Shown: one piece after another, positions 52,834 through 63,000 of the stretch
Position numbering within the stretch: the first letter of the stretch is position 1
How the letters are laid out: every line of letters starts with the position of its first letter
Assembly (NCBI RefSeq): GCF_018861145.1
Contig: NZ_JAHKQT010000038.1
Coordinates: forward strand, 1-64,000
Direction: 5' to 3'
Length of the DNA: 64,000 nt
From: Poseidonibacter lekithochrous
Lineage (GTDB): Bacteria; Campylobacterota; Campylobacteria; Campylobacterales; Arcobacteraceae
The notes under the pieces: model-generated
Databases searched by the model: none
Seen by the model: the letters and a program-made list of their open reading frames with translations, nothing else
What the model was told of the DNA's origin: nothing
Made by a program: the position numbers and the translations under genes

Positions 52834-55440
52834 TTGCTTTCTAAACATTTTAAATCATTATTCTTTATATTAATATTTTTATGTACCTCTTTATTTTCAA
52901 AAGAGTTAAAACCTGTAACTATTCAATTGTCTTGGTTTGATCAGTTTCAATTTGCTGGTTATTATATGGCAAAAGAAAAAGGTTTTTATGAAGAAATGGG
53001 ATTAGATGTAACAATAAAACCTTTTGCATTTGGAATAAATATTCCAAAAGAAGTAAGTCTTGGAATTTCTGACTTTGCAGTTGGTAGAGAAACACTTCTT
53101 TTAGAAAGAAAAAAAGATCAAAAGATTGTTGCTTTATATGCACTATTTCAAGCGACACCTTTAATCTTATTAACAACAAAAGAATCTAATATTAATAGCA
53201 TTGAAGATTTCAGAGGCAAAACTATTATGACTACAATAGATGATGCAAGTGAAGTTTCTTTAAAATCAATGATAAATTCTCATAATATTAAAACAGAAGA
53301 AATAAATTTTATTAAACATACACATAATATTAATGATTTAATTAATAAAAATACTGATGTGATTTCTGCATATTTGTCAAAAGCGCCTTTCTACCTTCAA
53401 AAGAAAGGTATTGAATATAATATATTTGATCCAAAAAAATTTGGTTTTGATATGTATAGTGATTTTTTATTTACTAGTGAGAAATTACTTAATAGTGACA
53501 TTAATACAGTTGACAAATTTAAAAAAGCTTCTTTGCAAGGTTGGGAATATGCATACTCGAATATTGAAGAAGCAAGTGATTTGATTTTTAAGAAATATAA
53601 TAGCCTAAAATTAACAAAAGAAGAATTACAATATGAAGGTCAAGAATTAAAAAAATTATCATATTTTAAAACTAGTAAAATAGGTGAAATAAAAAAAGAA
53701 AAAATGCAAAGAATTTATGATCTGTATAATGTAATGGGCTTAGCTAGCCAAAGAATAAATATAGATGAATTTATTTATTTTGATAAAAAAATAGAAAATT
53801 TAAAGTTTACAGAAAAAGAAAAAGAGTATTTAGAAAATAAAAAAGAAATAAAAGTTTGTGTTATTCGTGATTTTATGCCTTATAGTGATATCCAAGATGG
53901 TAAATTTATTGGCGCGATTTCAGATTTTATGAGTTTAGTTGAAGAAAAACTAGCTTTAGCAGTTTTCCCAGTTGAAACAAACTCTTTATCTCAAAGTTTA
54001 GAATATTTAGAAGATAATAAATGTAATCTTATCCCATCTTTAGCATACAGTAAAGAAAGAGCAAAGCATCTAAATTTTACGCAAGCTTATAATGAAATAC
54101 ATTATGTAATTGTTACTGAGAATTTTGTTCCTTTTATTTCAGATATAAGAGAAATAAAAAATAAAAAAGTTGCAGTTTCTAAAGATCATGAAATTCTAAA
54201 TATACTAAAAAATAAATATAGAGATATTGATTTTATTGAAGTAGAAAACTTAGATGATGGGCTTTTAAAAGTAAAAAATAAAGAAGTATTTGCATATATT
54301 GGAATAAATGCAAGTGTTTGGATTAAACTACAATCACATTATATTGATAAACTAAAAATATCTGGAAAAATTGATGAAGTAATTGAAGTTCGAATGGGAA
54401 TAGAAAAAGAAGATAAAAGTTTACTAAAGATTTTAAATAAACTTGTAATAAATATTGATGATGAACTAAAACAAAATATTACAAATAAATGGTTATTTAT
54501 TCAATATAAAAAAGCTTTTGACTATAAAACGTTATGGCAAGTATTAATATTTATAGGGATTATTTTATTTGCAATTCTATATCGACAAAAATTTTTAGAG
54601 AAAATGAATAGATCATTGACTCTAAAAGTTGAAGAAAAAACAAAAGAATTAAAAGTTATTAATGAAGAATTAGAACAAAGAATTTATAAAGCAGTTGAGG
54701 AAAACTTAAAAAAAGATAGGATTATGTCACAGCAATCAAAAATGGCTGCAATTGGTGAAATGATGGAAAATATTGCACATCAGTGGAGACAACCATTATC
54801 TTTAATTACTACAGGTTCAAGTGGTTTGAAAATAAAAAAAGAACTAGGTGTTTTAGAAGATAAATTTTTAATTGATACATTAGATTCCATAATCAATTCT
54901 GCAACAAACTTATCAACTACAATTGATGATTTTAGAGATTTCTTTAAACCTACAAGAGAAAAGAGTAAATTTTCTTTAGTTGAATGTTGTAATAAAACTT
55001 TGGATTTATTAAATTCTAAACTTAAAACTAAAAATATTAGAATAATTAAAAACATTGAAAGTATTCAACTTGTAGCATACGAGAGTGAATTAATTCAAGT
55101 TATAATGAGCATTTTAAATAATTCAAGAGATGCATTTTCTACCCTTGGAGATCAAGAAAAATTTATTTTTATAGATGTGACAAATGATGATGAGAATGTT
55201 ATTATAAGAATAAAAGATAATGCAGGTGGAGCAAAGGACGAAATCTTAGATAAAATTTATGAACCATATTTTACTACTAAACACAAAGCACAGGGAACAG
55301 GAATTGGTCTTTATATGTGTGAAGAGATGATTACAAAGCATATGAATGGTAAAATTGAATCAACAAACAAAATATATATTTATGAAGATATAGAGTATAA
55401 AGGTTTAGAAACTATAATTACTTTATATCCAGAAATGTAA
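52834..55440 (+). CDS. Sensor histidine kinase with NMT1/THI5-like and SBP_bac_3 domains
   Basis: 868 aa from TTG 52834, chosen because AAGGA lies 5 nt upstream and a signal peptide follows (KSLFFILIFLCTSLFS); ATG 52786 has no RBS. The first periplasmic domain is NMT1/THI5-like (QLSWFDQFQFAGYYMAKEKG, residues ~25-260), and the second is of SBP_bac_3 type (~310-555; CVIRDFMPYSDI). One helix near 572-590, a coiled coil, the H-box ENIAHQWRQPLSLIT and an ATPase with IKDNAGGAKDE and GTGIGLYMCE follow. The ligand could be a thiamine-precursor-like pyrimidine or a sulfonate, the usual NMT1-domain ligands. No response regulator gene is adjacent. Confidence 0.9.
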   Translation: MLSKHFKSLFFILIFLCTSLFSKELKPVTIQLSWFDQFQFAGYYMAKEKGFYEEMGLDVTIKPFAFGINIPKEVSLGISDFAVGRETLLLERKKDQKIVALYALFQATPLILLTTKESNINSIEDFRGKTIMTTIDDASEVSLKSMINSHNIKTEEINFIKHTHNINDLINKNTDVISAYLSKAPFYLQKKGIEYNIFDPKKFGFDMYSDFLFTSEKLLNSDINTVDKFKKASLQGWEYAYSNIEEASDLIFKKYNSLKLTKEELQYEGQELKKLSYFKTSKIGEIKKEKMQRIYDLYNVMGLASQRINIDEFIYFDKKIENLKFTEKEKEYLENKKEIKVCVIRDFMPYSDIQDGKFIGAISDFMSLVEEKLALAVFPVETNSLSQSLEYLEDNKCNLIPSLAYSKERAKHLNFTQAYNEIHYVIVTENFVPFISDIREIKNKKVAVSKDHEILNILKNKYRDIDFIEVENLDDGLLKVKNKEVFAYIGINASVWIKLQSHYIDKLKISGKIDEVIEVRMGIEKEDKSLLKILNKLVINIDDELKQNITNKWLFIQYKKAFDYKTLWQVLIFIGIILFAILYRQKFLEKMNRSLTLKVEEKTKELKVINEELEQRIYKAVEENLKKDRIMSQQSKMAAIGEMMENIAHQWRQPLSLITTGSSGLKIKKELGVLEDKFLIDTLDSIINSATNLSTTIDDFRDFFKPTREKSKFSLVECCNKTLDLLNSKLKTKNIRIIKNIESIQLVAYESELIQVIMSILNNSRDAFSTLGDQEKFIFIDVTNDDENVIIRIKDNAGGAKDEILDKIYEPYFTTKHKAQGTGIGLYMCEEMITKHMNGKIESTNKIYIYEDIEYKGLETIITLYPEM

Positions 55441-55478
55441 ACATTTTGTAAAGCGAATTTAAATACATAGGAATATTA

Positions 55479-56747
55479 TTGAATTGGATTGAATTAGATA
55501 AACAACACGTATGGCATCCATATAATTCTTTACCTTCACGAAGTGATTTGTTAAGCGTAAAAAGTACAAATAAAACATCAATTTTTTTAGAAGATGGAAG
55601 AGAATTAATTGATGGTATGAGTTCATGGTGGAGTTGTATTCATGGATATAATCATCCAAAATTAACGCAAGCATTAAAAGATCAAGCTGATATTATGCCT
55701 CATATTATGTTTGGTGGTATTGCACATGAAAAAGCTTCTATATTAGCTTCAAAACTCGCTAAACTTACAGGTTTAAATAGCGTATTTTTATGTGATTCAG
55801 GTTCGGTATCTGTTGAAGTAGCATTAAAAACTACAATTCAATATCAAGAAGCAAAAGGTTTAAAAAAATATAAGTTTATTGCTTTAGAACACGCTTATCA
55901 TGGAGATACTCTTGCAGCTATGAGTGTATGTGATCCGAATAATTCAATGCACAGTATATATGGTTCTTATTTACCTAAACATATCTTTACAAAAGCTCCT
56001 TCTTTAGGATTTAAAAGTGATTGTTCTGCTTCTATCAAAGCTTTAGAAGAAACATTTTTAAAGCATCATTCGGAAGTTGCTGGATTTATATTAGAGCCTA
56101 TTGTTCAAGGTGCAGGAGGAATGAGGATTTATAATCCAGAGTTTTTAAGAAAAGCTAGAGAGCTTTGTACCAAATATGATGTTTTATTAATTGCTGATGA
56201 AATTGCAACAGGCTTTGGACATACTGGAAAAATGTTTGCATGCCAATGGGCAGATATAAAACCTGATATTATGACACTTGGAAAAGGTTTAACAGGTGGT
56301 TATATGACAATGGCTGCTATGATTACTTCTAAAGAAGTCTCAGATACGATATCAAATTCAAATCTTGGGATTTTAATGCACGGACCAACTTTTATGGGAA
56401 ATGCACTTAGTTGTAGTGTTGCAATTGAGAGTTTAAATTTACTTGATGATGGTAAGTGGCAAGAAAATGTTTTAAATATTGAAATGATATTTAAAGAAGA
56501 ATTAGTTAATGCAAAAGATTTAAAAATAGTAAAAGATGTAAGAAATATTGGTGCAATAGGTGTTATTGAATTAAAAGAGGAGTCATATGCTCAAGAAATT
56601 CAAGATTATTGCGTAAATCATGGAGTTTGGATAAGACCTTTTGGTAAACTTATTTATTCAATTGTTGCATATAATATAGAAGAAAAAGATTTAAGAAAAG
56701 TAATAAAAACTATGATAGATGCAATTAAATCAGTAAAGACAAAATAA
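55479..56747 (+). CDS. bioA: Adenosylmethionine-8-amino-7-oxononanoate aminotransferase
   Basis: 422 aa from TTG 55479 (AGGAA upstream). The N-terminus HVWHPYNSLPS and DGMSSWWSCIHGYNHP are diagnostic for BioA, with EHAYHGDTLAAMSVCDP, LIADEIATGFGHTGKMFAC and the PLP lysine in TLGKGLTGGYM. It uses SAM as amino donor to make diaminopelargonate for biotin. Confidence 0.96.
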   Translation: MNWIELDKQHVWHPYNSLPSRSDLLSVKSTNKTSIFLEDGRELIDGMSSWWSCIHGYNHPKLTQALKDQADIMPHIMFGGIAHEKASILASKLAKLTGLNSVFLCDSGSVSVEVALKTTIQYQEAKGLKKYKFIALEHAYHGDTLAAMSVCDPNNSMHSIYGSYLPKHIFTKAPSLGFKSDCSASIKALEETFLKHHSEVAGFILEPIVQGAGGMRIYNPEFLRKARELCTKYDVLLIADEIATGFGHTGKMFACQWADIKPDIMTLGKGLTGGYMTMAAMITSKEVSDTISNSNLGILMHGPTFMGNALSCSVAIESLNLLDDGKWQENVLNIEMIFKEELVNAKDLKIVKDVRNIGAIGVIELKEESYAQEIQDYCVNHGVWIRPFGKLIYSIVAYNIEEKDLRKVIKTMIDAIKSVKTK

Positions 56748-57403
56748 TGAAAAAACAAAATTTAAAAAAATTATCAAAAAATTTACCCCAGAATCCAGGT
56801 GTATTAGGAAGAGAAAGACTTTTTAATTCTGCAGTACTAATTCCTCTTATTAAGATTAATGGTGAATATTTCTTACTTTTTCAAAAAAGAGCAGCTCATA
56901 TAAGACAAGGTGGTGATATTTGTTTCCCTGGGGGTGGTTTTGAAGAAGGAATCGATAAGGATTTTAGAGATACTGCTTTAAGAGAGACATATGAAGAGTT
57001 AGGAATAGAAGAAAAAGATATAAAGATTATTGGACAACTTGATACTTATGTTGCACCAATTGGAGCTATTATTGAGCCTTTTGTAGCTAAAATAAAAAAA
57101 AGTGTTTTAAAAACGATGGTAATTGATAAAAATGAAGTTGAAAAAACTCTTTTAATTCCAGTATCGTTTTTTAAGAATACAAAAGCAGAAGAATATACAC
57201 TAGCCCATGAGATTCAACCTTATAAGATAAATGAAAAAGGTGAAAAAGAGATTTTATTCCCTGTTGAAGAATTGGATTTACCTGATATGTATAAAAAACC
57301 TTGGGGAAATAAAAGACATAAAATTTGGGTTTATAAATATGAAAATGAGATTATATGGGGAATTACATCTGTTATAATTAATGATTTACTAGAAAAATAT
57401 TAG
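56747..57403 (+). CDS. Nudix hydrolase (CoA pyrophosphatase-like)
   Basis: 218 aa. LLFQKRAAHIRQGGDICFPGGG and TALRETYEELGIE give the Nudix box with the REx2EExG core intact; the segment before the box matches the CoA-hydrolase (NUDT7/YeaB) subgroup (xxKRAxxxRxxGxxxFPGG). It probably cleaves CoA derivatives or another nucleoside diphosphate. Its ATG overlaps the bioA stop by one base, so the pair is co-translated. Confidence 0.88.
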   Translation: MKKQNLKKLSKNLPQNPGVLGRERLFNSAVLIPLIKINGEYFLLFQKRAAHIRQGGDICFPGGGFEEGIDKDFRDTALRETYEELGIEEKDIKIIGQLDTYVAPIGAIIEPFVAKIKKSVLKTMVIDKNEVEKTLLIPVSFFKNTKAEEYTLAHEIQPYKINEKGEKEILFPVEELDLPDMYKKPWGNKRHKIWVYKYENEIIWGITSVIINDLLEKY

Positions 57404-57479
57404 TAAATCCTTTATAACTACACGTAAACTAAATACTGATAGTATATTATACTAATAACAAAAATATAAAGGACATATT

Positions 57480-57911
57480 ATGATTAATAAAATCAATAAT
57501 CTTTCAGAAAGAATTCTTCAAAACTTCCAAAGTCTTTTCTTACTCCTTGCAAGACTTACAATTGCTTATGGTTTTTTAGATCCTGCAATAAATAAATGGA
57601 ATAGTATTTCTGATACAGCTGCATGGTTTGAAAGTTTAGGAATACCTTTCCCTCTATTAAATGTATATATTTCAGCCTCAGTTGAATCATTAGGGGTTGT
57701 TTTATTAGCACTTGGATTATTAACAAGAGCTATTAGTTTACCTTTAATTGGTACAATGATTGTTGCAATTTTAACAGTTCATATTGGAAATGGTTTTAGT
57801 TCAGGAGATAATGGTTTTGAAATACCACTTTATTTCTTATTATTTTTAGGAATATTTGCTTCATTTGGAGCAGGTAAGTTTTCTTTAGATAATTATTTTT
57901 CTAAAAAGTAA
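57480..57911 (+). CDS. DoxX family membrane protein
   Basis: 143 aa, four predicted helices. LLLARLTIAYGFLDPAINKW and LNVYISASVESLGVVLLALGLLTRAISLPLI follow the DoxX pattern. Members are linked to thiosulfate oxidation or redox stress; the specific role is unclear. AAAGGA lies upstream of the ATG. Confidence 0.9.
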   Translation: MINKINNLSERILQNFQSLFLLLARLTIAYGFLDPAINKWNSISDTAAWFESLGIPFPLLNVYISASVESLGVVLLALGLLTRAISLPLIGTMIVAILTVHIGNGFSSGDNGFEIPLYFLLFLGIFASFGAGKFSLDNYFSKK

Positions 57912-57986
57912 ACTTTTACTAGAGTTTAACTCTTATTAATTATAAGTATTTTGATAAAATACTTAAAATTAAAAAAAGGGTTAGAC

Positions 57987-58844
57987 TTGAAACTTTTAAA
58001 CTCATTATTACTTACTACATTTATTTTTACAGGTTGTTCTCAAAATAATTTAAATACTAATAACAATTCAACATTAAATATAAATAAAATTACTGAATGC
58101 AAAGTATTAGAAAATGAAAAAGACAGAATTATTTGTCACTTAGAGAAAGCTAAAAATGGTAATGTAAAATCACAAACTTGGCTTGGATATTATTATAATG
58201 TTGGTAAAGTCGTTCCAAAAGATAAAGTAAAAGCAAACTTCTGGTTTACTAAAGCCGCAATGCAAAATGATCTTTATTCCCAAAGAGAATTAGCAATTAA
58301 TTATATAGAAAAAAAAGATTATAAAAATGCCTTAATTTGGCTTGAAAAAGCATCAAATCAAAATGACAAAGTTGCACTAAGAGAATTAGCTTATCTTTAT
58401 GATTTGGGACATGGCGTAGAAATAGATAAGAATAAAGCTTTTGGATTATTTAAAAAAGCAGCTTTACAAGGTGATATGATTGCACAAAATGAAGTTGGTT
58501 TTTATTATGAAATGGGCTGGGTTGTAAAAAAAGATTATAAAACAGCAATTCAATGGTATGTTCAAACTGCAAAAAAAGAGAATCTTTTTGGATTACATAA
58601 AATGGGAGCCTTTTACGCAAAAGGATATGGTGTTCCTCAAAATTATAAAGAATCGTACAAATGGTTTAGAAAAGCCGCTGTAAATGGAAATAAAGATTCA
58701 ATGCAATGGCTTGGACTTTTTTATGAGCAAGGTAATGGTGTAGATAGAAACTATGCAAAAGCTAAAGTATTATATGAAAAATCAGGAAGTGATTTCTCAA
58801 AAAATAGACTTAAAATTATGAGAGACAAGAGGTTAATAAAATAA
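57987..58844 (+). CDS. Sel1-repeat (TPR-like) lipoprotein
   Basis: 285 aa from TTG 57987 (AAGGG 6 nt upstream). That start gives a lipoprotein signal MKLLNSLLLTTFIFTGC with lipobox FTGC; the earlier in-frame TTG at 57951 would bury it. Five to six Sel1 repeats follow (SQTWLGYYYNVGKVVPKDKVKANFWFTKAA and similar units with the A-x-x-x-Y/F and K-A pattern). An envelope scaffold of unknown partner. Confidence 0.88.
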   Translation: MKLLNSLLLTTFIFTGCSQNNLNTNNNSTLNINKITECKVLENEKDRIICHLEKAKNGNVKSQTWLGYYYNVGKVVPKDKVKANFWFTKAAMQNDLYSQRELAINYIEKKDYKNALIWLEKASNQNDKVALRELAYLYDLGHGVEIDKNKAFGLFKKAALQGDMIAQNEVGFYYEMGWVVKKDYKTAIQWYVQTAKKENLFGLHKMGAFYAKGYGVPQNYKESYKWFRKAAVNGNKDSMQWLGLFYEQGNGVDRNYAKAKVLYEKSGSDFSKNRLKIMRDKRLIK

Positions 58845-59459
58845 ATGAATAAAATATTATTAGAAAATAATGAGATATATCCATCAAAGGTTTTTTGTAT
58901 TGGGAGAAACTATACAGAACATATTGCCGAGTTAAATAATGAGACTCCAGATGAAATGGTTTTTTTTATTAAGCCAAACTCATCAATTTCAGATTCATTA
59001 ATTTTCCCAAAAGGAAATAGTTCTTGTCATTATGAAGCAGAAATCTCTTTTTTAATTAATGACAATAAAATTACTGCAGTTGGATTTGGTCTTGATTTAA
59101 CATTGAGAGAAGTTCAATCAAAATTAAAAGGAAAAGGTTTACCTTGGGAAAGAGCTAAGTCCTTTGATAACGCAGCTGTTTTTACTGAATTTAAATCTTT
59201 TGATGGCGATATAAATGAGCTTTCTATACAGCTGTTTATAAATGATGAGTTAAAACAAGATGGAAATGTTACTATGATGATAAACAAACCATATGAAATT
59301 ATAAAAGAAGCAAATACTTTTCTAAGCTTTGAAGATGGTGATATTTTAATGTCAGGAACTCCAAAAGGTGTTGGAGAGTTCAAAGTAGGGGATAAGTTTT
59401 TAGGAAAAATTTTATATAAAAATGAAATTATAATTGAAAAAGAACTTATTGTTTCTTAA
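58845..59459 (+). CDS. Fumarylacetoacetate hydrolase family protein
   Basis: 204 aa, single FAH domain. VFCIGRNYTEHIAEL, HYEAEISFLI (metal-ligand Glu residues), GFGLDLTLREVQSKLKGKGLPWERAKSFDNAAVF and MSGTPKGVGEFKVGD match small FAH proteins such as acylpyruvases and oxaloacetate decarboxylases. The ATG directly follows the stop of the Sel1 gene. The substrate cannot be assigned. Confidence 0.92.
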   Translation: MNKILLENNEIYPSKVFCIGRNYTEHIAELNNETPDEMVFFIKPNSSISDSLIFPKGNSSCHYEAEISFLINDNKITAVGFGLDLTLREVQSKLKGKGLPWERAKSFDNAAVFTEFKSFDGDINELSIQLFINDELKQDGNVTMMINKPYEIIKEANTFLSFEDGDILMSGTPKGVGEFKVGDKFLGKILYKNEIIIEKELIVS

Positions 59460-59470
59460 AAAGGATGAAA

Positions 59471-59836
59471 ATGAAATTTAATGAATTATCAGATAAAGAA
59501 AAAAGAGTAATAGAGAATAAAGGTACAGAAATGCCATTTTCTGGAAAATATAATGATTTTTATGAAGAAGGAACATTTGTATGTAAAAAATGTAATGCAC
59601 CTTTATATAAATCAGATAGTAAGTTTTCATCAGGTTGTGGTTGGCCAAGCTTTGATGATAATTTAAATAATGCGGTAAAAAGAATACCTGATGCAGACGG
59701 AAGAAGAGTAGAAATTGTATGTTCAAATTGTGGAGGTCATTTAGGACATGTGTTTGAAGGTGAAGGTTTTACTTCTAAAAATACTAGACATTGCGTAAAT
59801 TCTGTTTCAATATCTTTTGAAAAATCAGAGTTATGA
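59471..59836 (+). CDS. msrB: Peptide-methionine (R)-S-oxide reductase
   Basis: 121 aa from ATG 59471 (AGGA 5 nt upstream; ATG 59465 is too close). Zinc-binding CKKC and CSNC pairs, the SSGCGWPSFDD motif, GGHLGHVFEGEG, and the catalytic Cys in NTRHCVNSVSISF. It repairs R-methionine sulfoxide. 11 nt after the FAH-family gene. Confidence 0.97.
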   Translation: MKFNELSDKEKRVIENKGTEMPFSGKYNDFYEEGTFVCKKCNAPLYKSDSKFSSGCGWPSFDDNLNNAVKRIPDADGRRVEIVCSNCGGHLGHVFEGEGFTSKNTRHCVNSVSISFEKSEL

Positions 59837-59847
59837 GGAGCATGATT

Positions 59848-59879
59848 ACTATGAAAGACTTAAAAATGTCTTTCATAGT
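59848..59879. terminator. Hairpin between msrB and the convergent 112-aa gene
   Basis: ACTATGAAAGAC (59848-59859) pairs with GTCTTTCATAGT (59868-59879), 12 perfect bp with an 8-nt loop; T tracts are poor. Confidence 0.55.
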
Positions 59880-59892
59880 TATAAAAAATATT

Positions 59893-60231
59893 TTAAACAG
59901 CCCCTAATATATAATAAATAGGTTTTTTATCTAATTGTTGAAGTTTTACATTGTATTTATCTGCCCAGTGTGAAACTTCATTATGAAATTCTTTTAATAT
60001 TGCATCTGCATCATTTTCATCACATTTAATTTTTAAGTAATCTGTTTTATTTGATAATCCTACATACGCATTCATTTTTTTTAAATGATCATTTAATGAA
60101 AAAATGTGTTTTGAAAATTTATCAAAATTATCAGTAGATGAAATCATTTTTTCGGCTTGTTGTAATGAAGAATCGCTTTTTGAATAACCAAGTTGAGATA
60201 ATATTACTTCAGGTGATACATTAATTTGCAT
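59893..60231 (-). CDS. Conserved-looking hypothetical protein, 112 aa
   Basis: Soluble, helical, MQINVSPEVILSQLGYSKSD, then acidic and Lys-rich segments, ending KKPIYYILGAV. No signal peptide, no motif I recognise. It is expressed away from its neighbours (AAGGAA upstream of its ATG). Confidence 0.6.
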   Translation of the reverse strand: MQINVSPEVILSQLGYSKSDSSLQQAEKMISSTDNFDKFSKHIFSLNDHLKKMNAYVGLSNKTDYLKIKCDENDADAILKEFHNEVSHWADKYNVKLQQLDKKPIYYILGAV

Positions 60232-60371
60232 TTATTTTCCTTTTTTTTTAATTCATCATATTATCAAATCTTTTTTAAATAATAGTTGAATTTTTAGATT
60301 AAAATGTATAGACTTTTTTTATGTTTACAGATAAAATAAGATTAATATTAAATAGATAATTATGGAGATTA

Positions 60372-62384
60372 ATGAACAAGATTTTATTTTTACTAATTTT
60401 TTTTACGCAGAGCTTTTTATTTTCAAAACAAATTGATTTAACAGAAGTAGAAAAAAAGTATTTAGAGAATAAAAAATCATTAAATCTATGTATTGACCCT
60501 TCTTGGATGCCTTATGAAAAAATTGAAAATGGCAAGCATATAGGAATGACAGCTGACTATATAAAACTTTTAGAAAAAAACATTCAAACAGAAATAAAAT
60601 TAGTAAAAACAAATACTTGGAGTCAATCTTTAGAATATGGAAAACAAAGAAAATGTGATATTTTTTCTTTAATAATGAAAATACCTTCACGAGAAGTTTA
60701 CTTAGATTTTACAAAACCCTATTTTGATATTCCTTTAGTTGTAAGTACACAAATAGATGAATTATTTATAAGGGATATTACATCTTTAAATAATAAAAAT
60801 ATAGGTATTGTAAAAGATTATGCTTATGCAGAAATTATTAAAGAAAAATATCCCAAAATAAATCTAATATATGTAGATAATATGGAAGTAGGGCTTGAAA
60901 AACTAGTAAAAGGTGAATATTTTGGATTTATAGGTACTTTATATACATTAGGATACCAAATACAAAAAGAATTTTTAGGAAAACTAAAAATTGCAGGAAA
61001 ATTTGATGAAAAGTGGGAGTTAGGAATTGCAAGTAGAAATGATGAACCTTTATTAAAATCTATATTCGAAAAAGCTATATTGTCAATTCCGAAAGAAGAA
61101 AAACAAGAAATTTTAAATAAATGGCTTTCTATTAAGTTTGAAAAGAATTATTTTACTTCAATGCTGGGTATTCTCTTTTTCTCAATCTTAATTATATCTA
61201 TAATACTTTTAATAAATAAAAAACTAAGTAGCGAAATAAAAAAAAGAAAAGAAGCTGAAAAACTTTTAAAACTTACAATTACAAGTGCTAATTTAGGAGT
61301 ATGGAGTTGGCATTCTAATACAAATAAAAATGAGATTAATGATATTTGGGCTTTGATTTTGGGCTATTCAAAAGAAGAGATAGAAGAAGGCTTAGATTTC
61401 TTTAGTTTTGTTCATAAAGAAGATATTATAAAATTAGATAAAGCCTTGGAAAAGCATGATAAAGATGAAAAGAACCAATATCAATGTGAATTTAGAATGC
61501 GCTGTAAAGATGGCAGTTATAAGTGGATATATAGTAATGGAAAAATCGTATCTCGGGATGAGAATGGAAAGCCTTCTTTAATAGTAGGAATTCATCAAGA
61601 TATAAATGATCGTAAAATATTAGAATTAGAAGTATTTAAACAAAAAGATTTATTTATTCAACAATCTAGACAAGCTGCAATGGGTGAAATGTTAGAGAAT
61701 ATTGCACATCAATGGCGTCAACCATTATCGGTTATTACTACAGTAGCAAGTGGTTTAAAAATTACAAAAGAGCTAAATACCCTTACGAATGAAGATATAG
61801 ATTATTCTATGGATAGGATTATAAGAAGTGGAATGTATTTATCTCAAACTATAGATGATTTTAGAGGTTTTTTAAATAAAGATAAAATTAAGACAAATGT
61901 TAATATCAAAAAAGTTATTGAGAACTCAACATATTTTTATAAAACTCAATTTGATAATGAAGAAATAGATTTAGTGTTAAATATTGATGATTGTATTATT
62001 AATAGTTATGAAAATGAATTACTTCAATGTATACTAAATATTATTAGTAATAGTGTAGATGCTTTAAGTACTTTTGATAATAAAAAGAAATGTATCATAA
62101 TAGATATTTATAAGGAAGGTAAATCTTGTATTATTTCTATTAAAGATAATGCAAGAGGTATTAAAGAAGAAAATTTATTAAAAATATTTGAGCCTTATTT
62201 TACAACAAAACATAAATCACAAGGAACAGGAATAGGCTTATATATGAGTCATGAAATTATCACTAAACATTTACATGGTAAAATTGAAGTTGAAAATGTA
62301 AGTTTTAAATACCTAAATGAAGAATCACGGGGTGCTTGCTTTAAGATTATATTACCTAAAGATGTTGAAGATATACTAGAATAA
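60372..62384 (+). CDS. Sensor histidine kinase with SBP_bac_3 and PAS domains
   Basis: 670 aa. Signal peptide (KILFLLIFFTQSFLFS), one SBP_bac_3 domain (~20-255; CIDPSWMPYEKIENGKHIGM, closely like the second domain of the kinase at 8089-10563), one membrane helix (~260-280), a PAS/PAC unit (~295-420; CKDGSYKWIYSNGKIV and VGIHQDINDRK), the H-box ENIAHQWRQPLSVITT and an ATPase with IKDNARGIKEEN and GTGIGLYMSHE. The usual NAGG of the G1 region is NARG. GGAG precedes the ATG. The 3' end overlaps rnhB by 9 nt on the opposite strand. Confidence 0.92.
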   Translation: MNKILFLLIFFTQSFLFSKQIDLTEVEKKYLENKKSLNLCIDPSWMPYEKIENGKHIGMTADYIKLLEKNIQTEIKLVKTNTWSQSLEYGKQRKCDIFSLIMKIPSREVYLDFTKPYFDIPLVVSTQIDELFIRDITSLNNKNIGIVKDYAYAEIIKEKYPKINLIYVDNMEVGLEKLVKGEYFGFIGTLYTLGYQIQKEFLGKLKIAGKFDEKWELGIASRNDEPLLKSIFEKAILSIPKEEKQEILNKWLSIKFEKNYFTSMLGILFFSILIISIILLINKKLSSEIKKRKEAEKLLKLTITSANLGVWSWHSNTNKNEINDIWALILGYSKEEIEEGLDFFSFVHKEDIIKLDKALEKHDKDEKNQYQCEFRMRCKDGSYKWIYSNGKIVSRDENGKPSLIVGIHQDINDRKILELEVFKQKDLFIQQSRQAAMGEMLENIAHQWRQPLSVITTVASGLKITKELNTLTNEDIDYSMDRIIRSGMYLSQTIDDFRGFLNKDKIKTNVNIKKVIENSTYFYKTQFDNEEIDLVLNIDDCIINSYENELLQCILNIISNSVDALSTFDNKKKCIIIDIYKEGKSCIISIKDNARGIKEENLLKIFEPYFTTKHKSQGTGIGLYMSHEIITKHLHGKIEVENVSFKYLNEESRGACFKIILPKDVEDILE

Positions 62385-62948
62385 ACTTTTTTGTATACCT
62401 TGAATATCTTCATCTAAAGCTTTTAATCTGAAAGTATATCTATGCTCATCACATCTTCCATGCTCTTTTATAAGTTCAACATGAGCTTTTGTTCCATAAC
62501 CTTTATGTTTATGGAAATTATATAAAGGATAATTCTCTGATATTTCACACATATATCTATCTCTACTTACTTTTGCCAGTATAGAAGCGGCACTTACTTC
62601 AGCAACTGTTGCATCTGCTTTTATCTTATGTTGTAATGTTTGTATTCCAAAAGAAGTGTTTCCGTCCATTAAAAATTCATTGGCATTTTTTTTAAGATTA
62701 AACATAATTTCTGTAATGGAGTTTTTTAAACATGCACTTAAACCTTTTTCATCTATAGTTTTAGCATCTGTAAATACAATATGATAAAAAGAATTTTCAA
62801 TAATTAAAGGAAATAGAGCTTCTCTTTTTTTTTCACTTAAAATTTTTGAGTCATTTAACCCTTTTATTTCCTTGTTAATTACTACACCAGCTACAACTAA
62901 AGGACCCGCTATTGGACCTCTTCCTGCTTCATCAATTCCACATAACAT
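62376..62948 (-). CDS. rnhB: Ribonuclease HII
   Basis: 190 aa from ATG 62948 (MLCGIDEAGRGPIAGPLVVA). DEAGRG carries the first two active-site acids; a further Asp is in FLMDGN and another in AAASILAKVSRDRYM-type AASILAKVSRDRY. It removes ribonucleotides from RNA/DNA hybrids. The upstream in-frame extension overlaps the clpB promoter and is not real coding. Confidence 0.95.
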   Translation of the reverse strand: MLCGIDEAGRGPIAGPLVVAGVVINKEIKGLNDSKILSEKKREALFPLIIENSFYHIVFTDAKTIDEKGLSACLKNSITEIMFNLKKNANEFLMDGNTSFGIQTLQHKIKADATVAEVSAASILAKVSRDRYMCEISENYPLYNFHKHKGYGTKAHVELIKEHGRCDEHRYTFRLKALDEDIQGIQKSLF

Positions 62949-63000
62949 ATAATGCCTTTTACTTTTTTTTATTATAACATTTGAATTTATATAAAAAACA

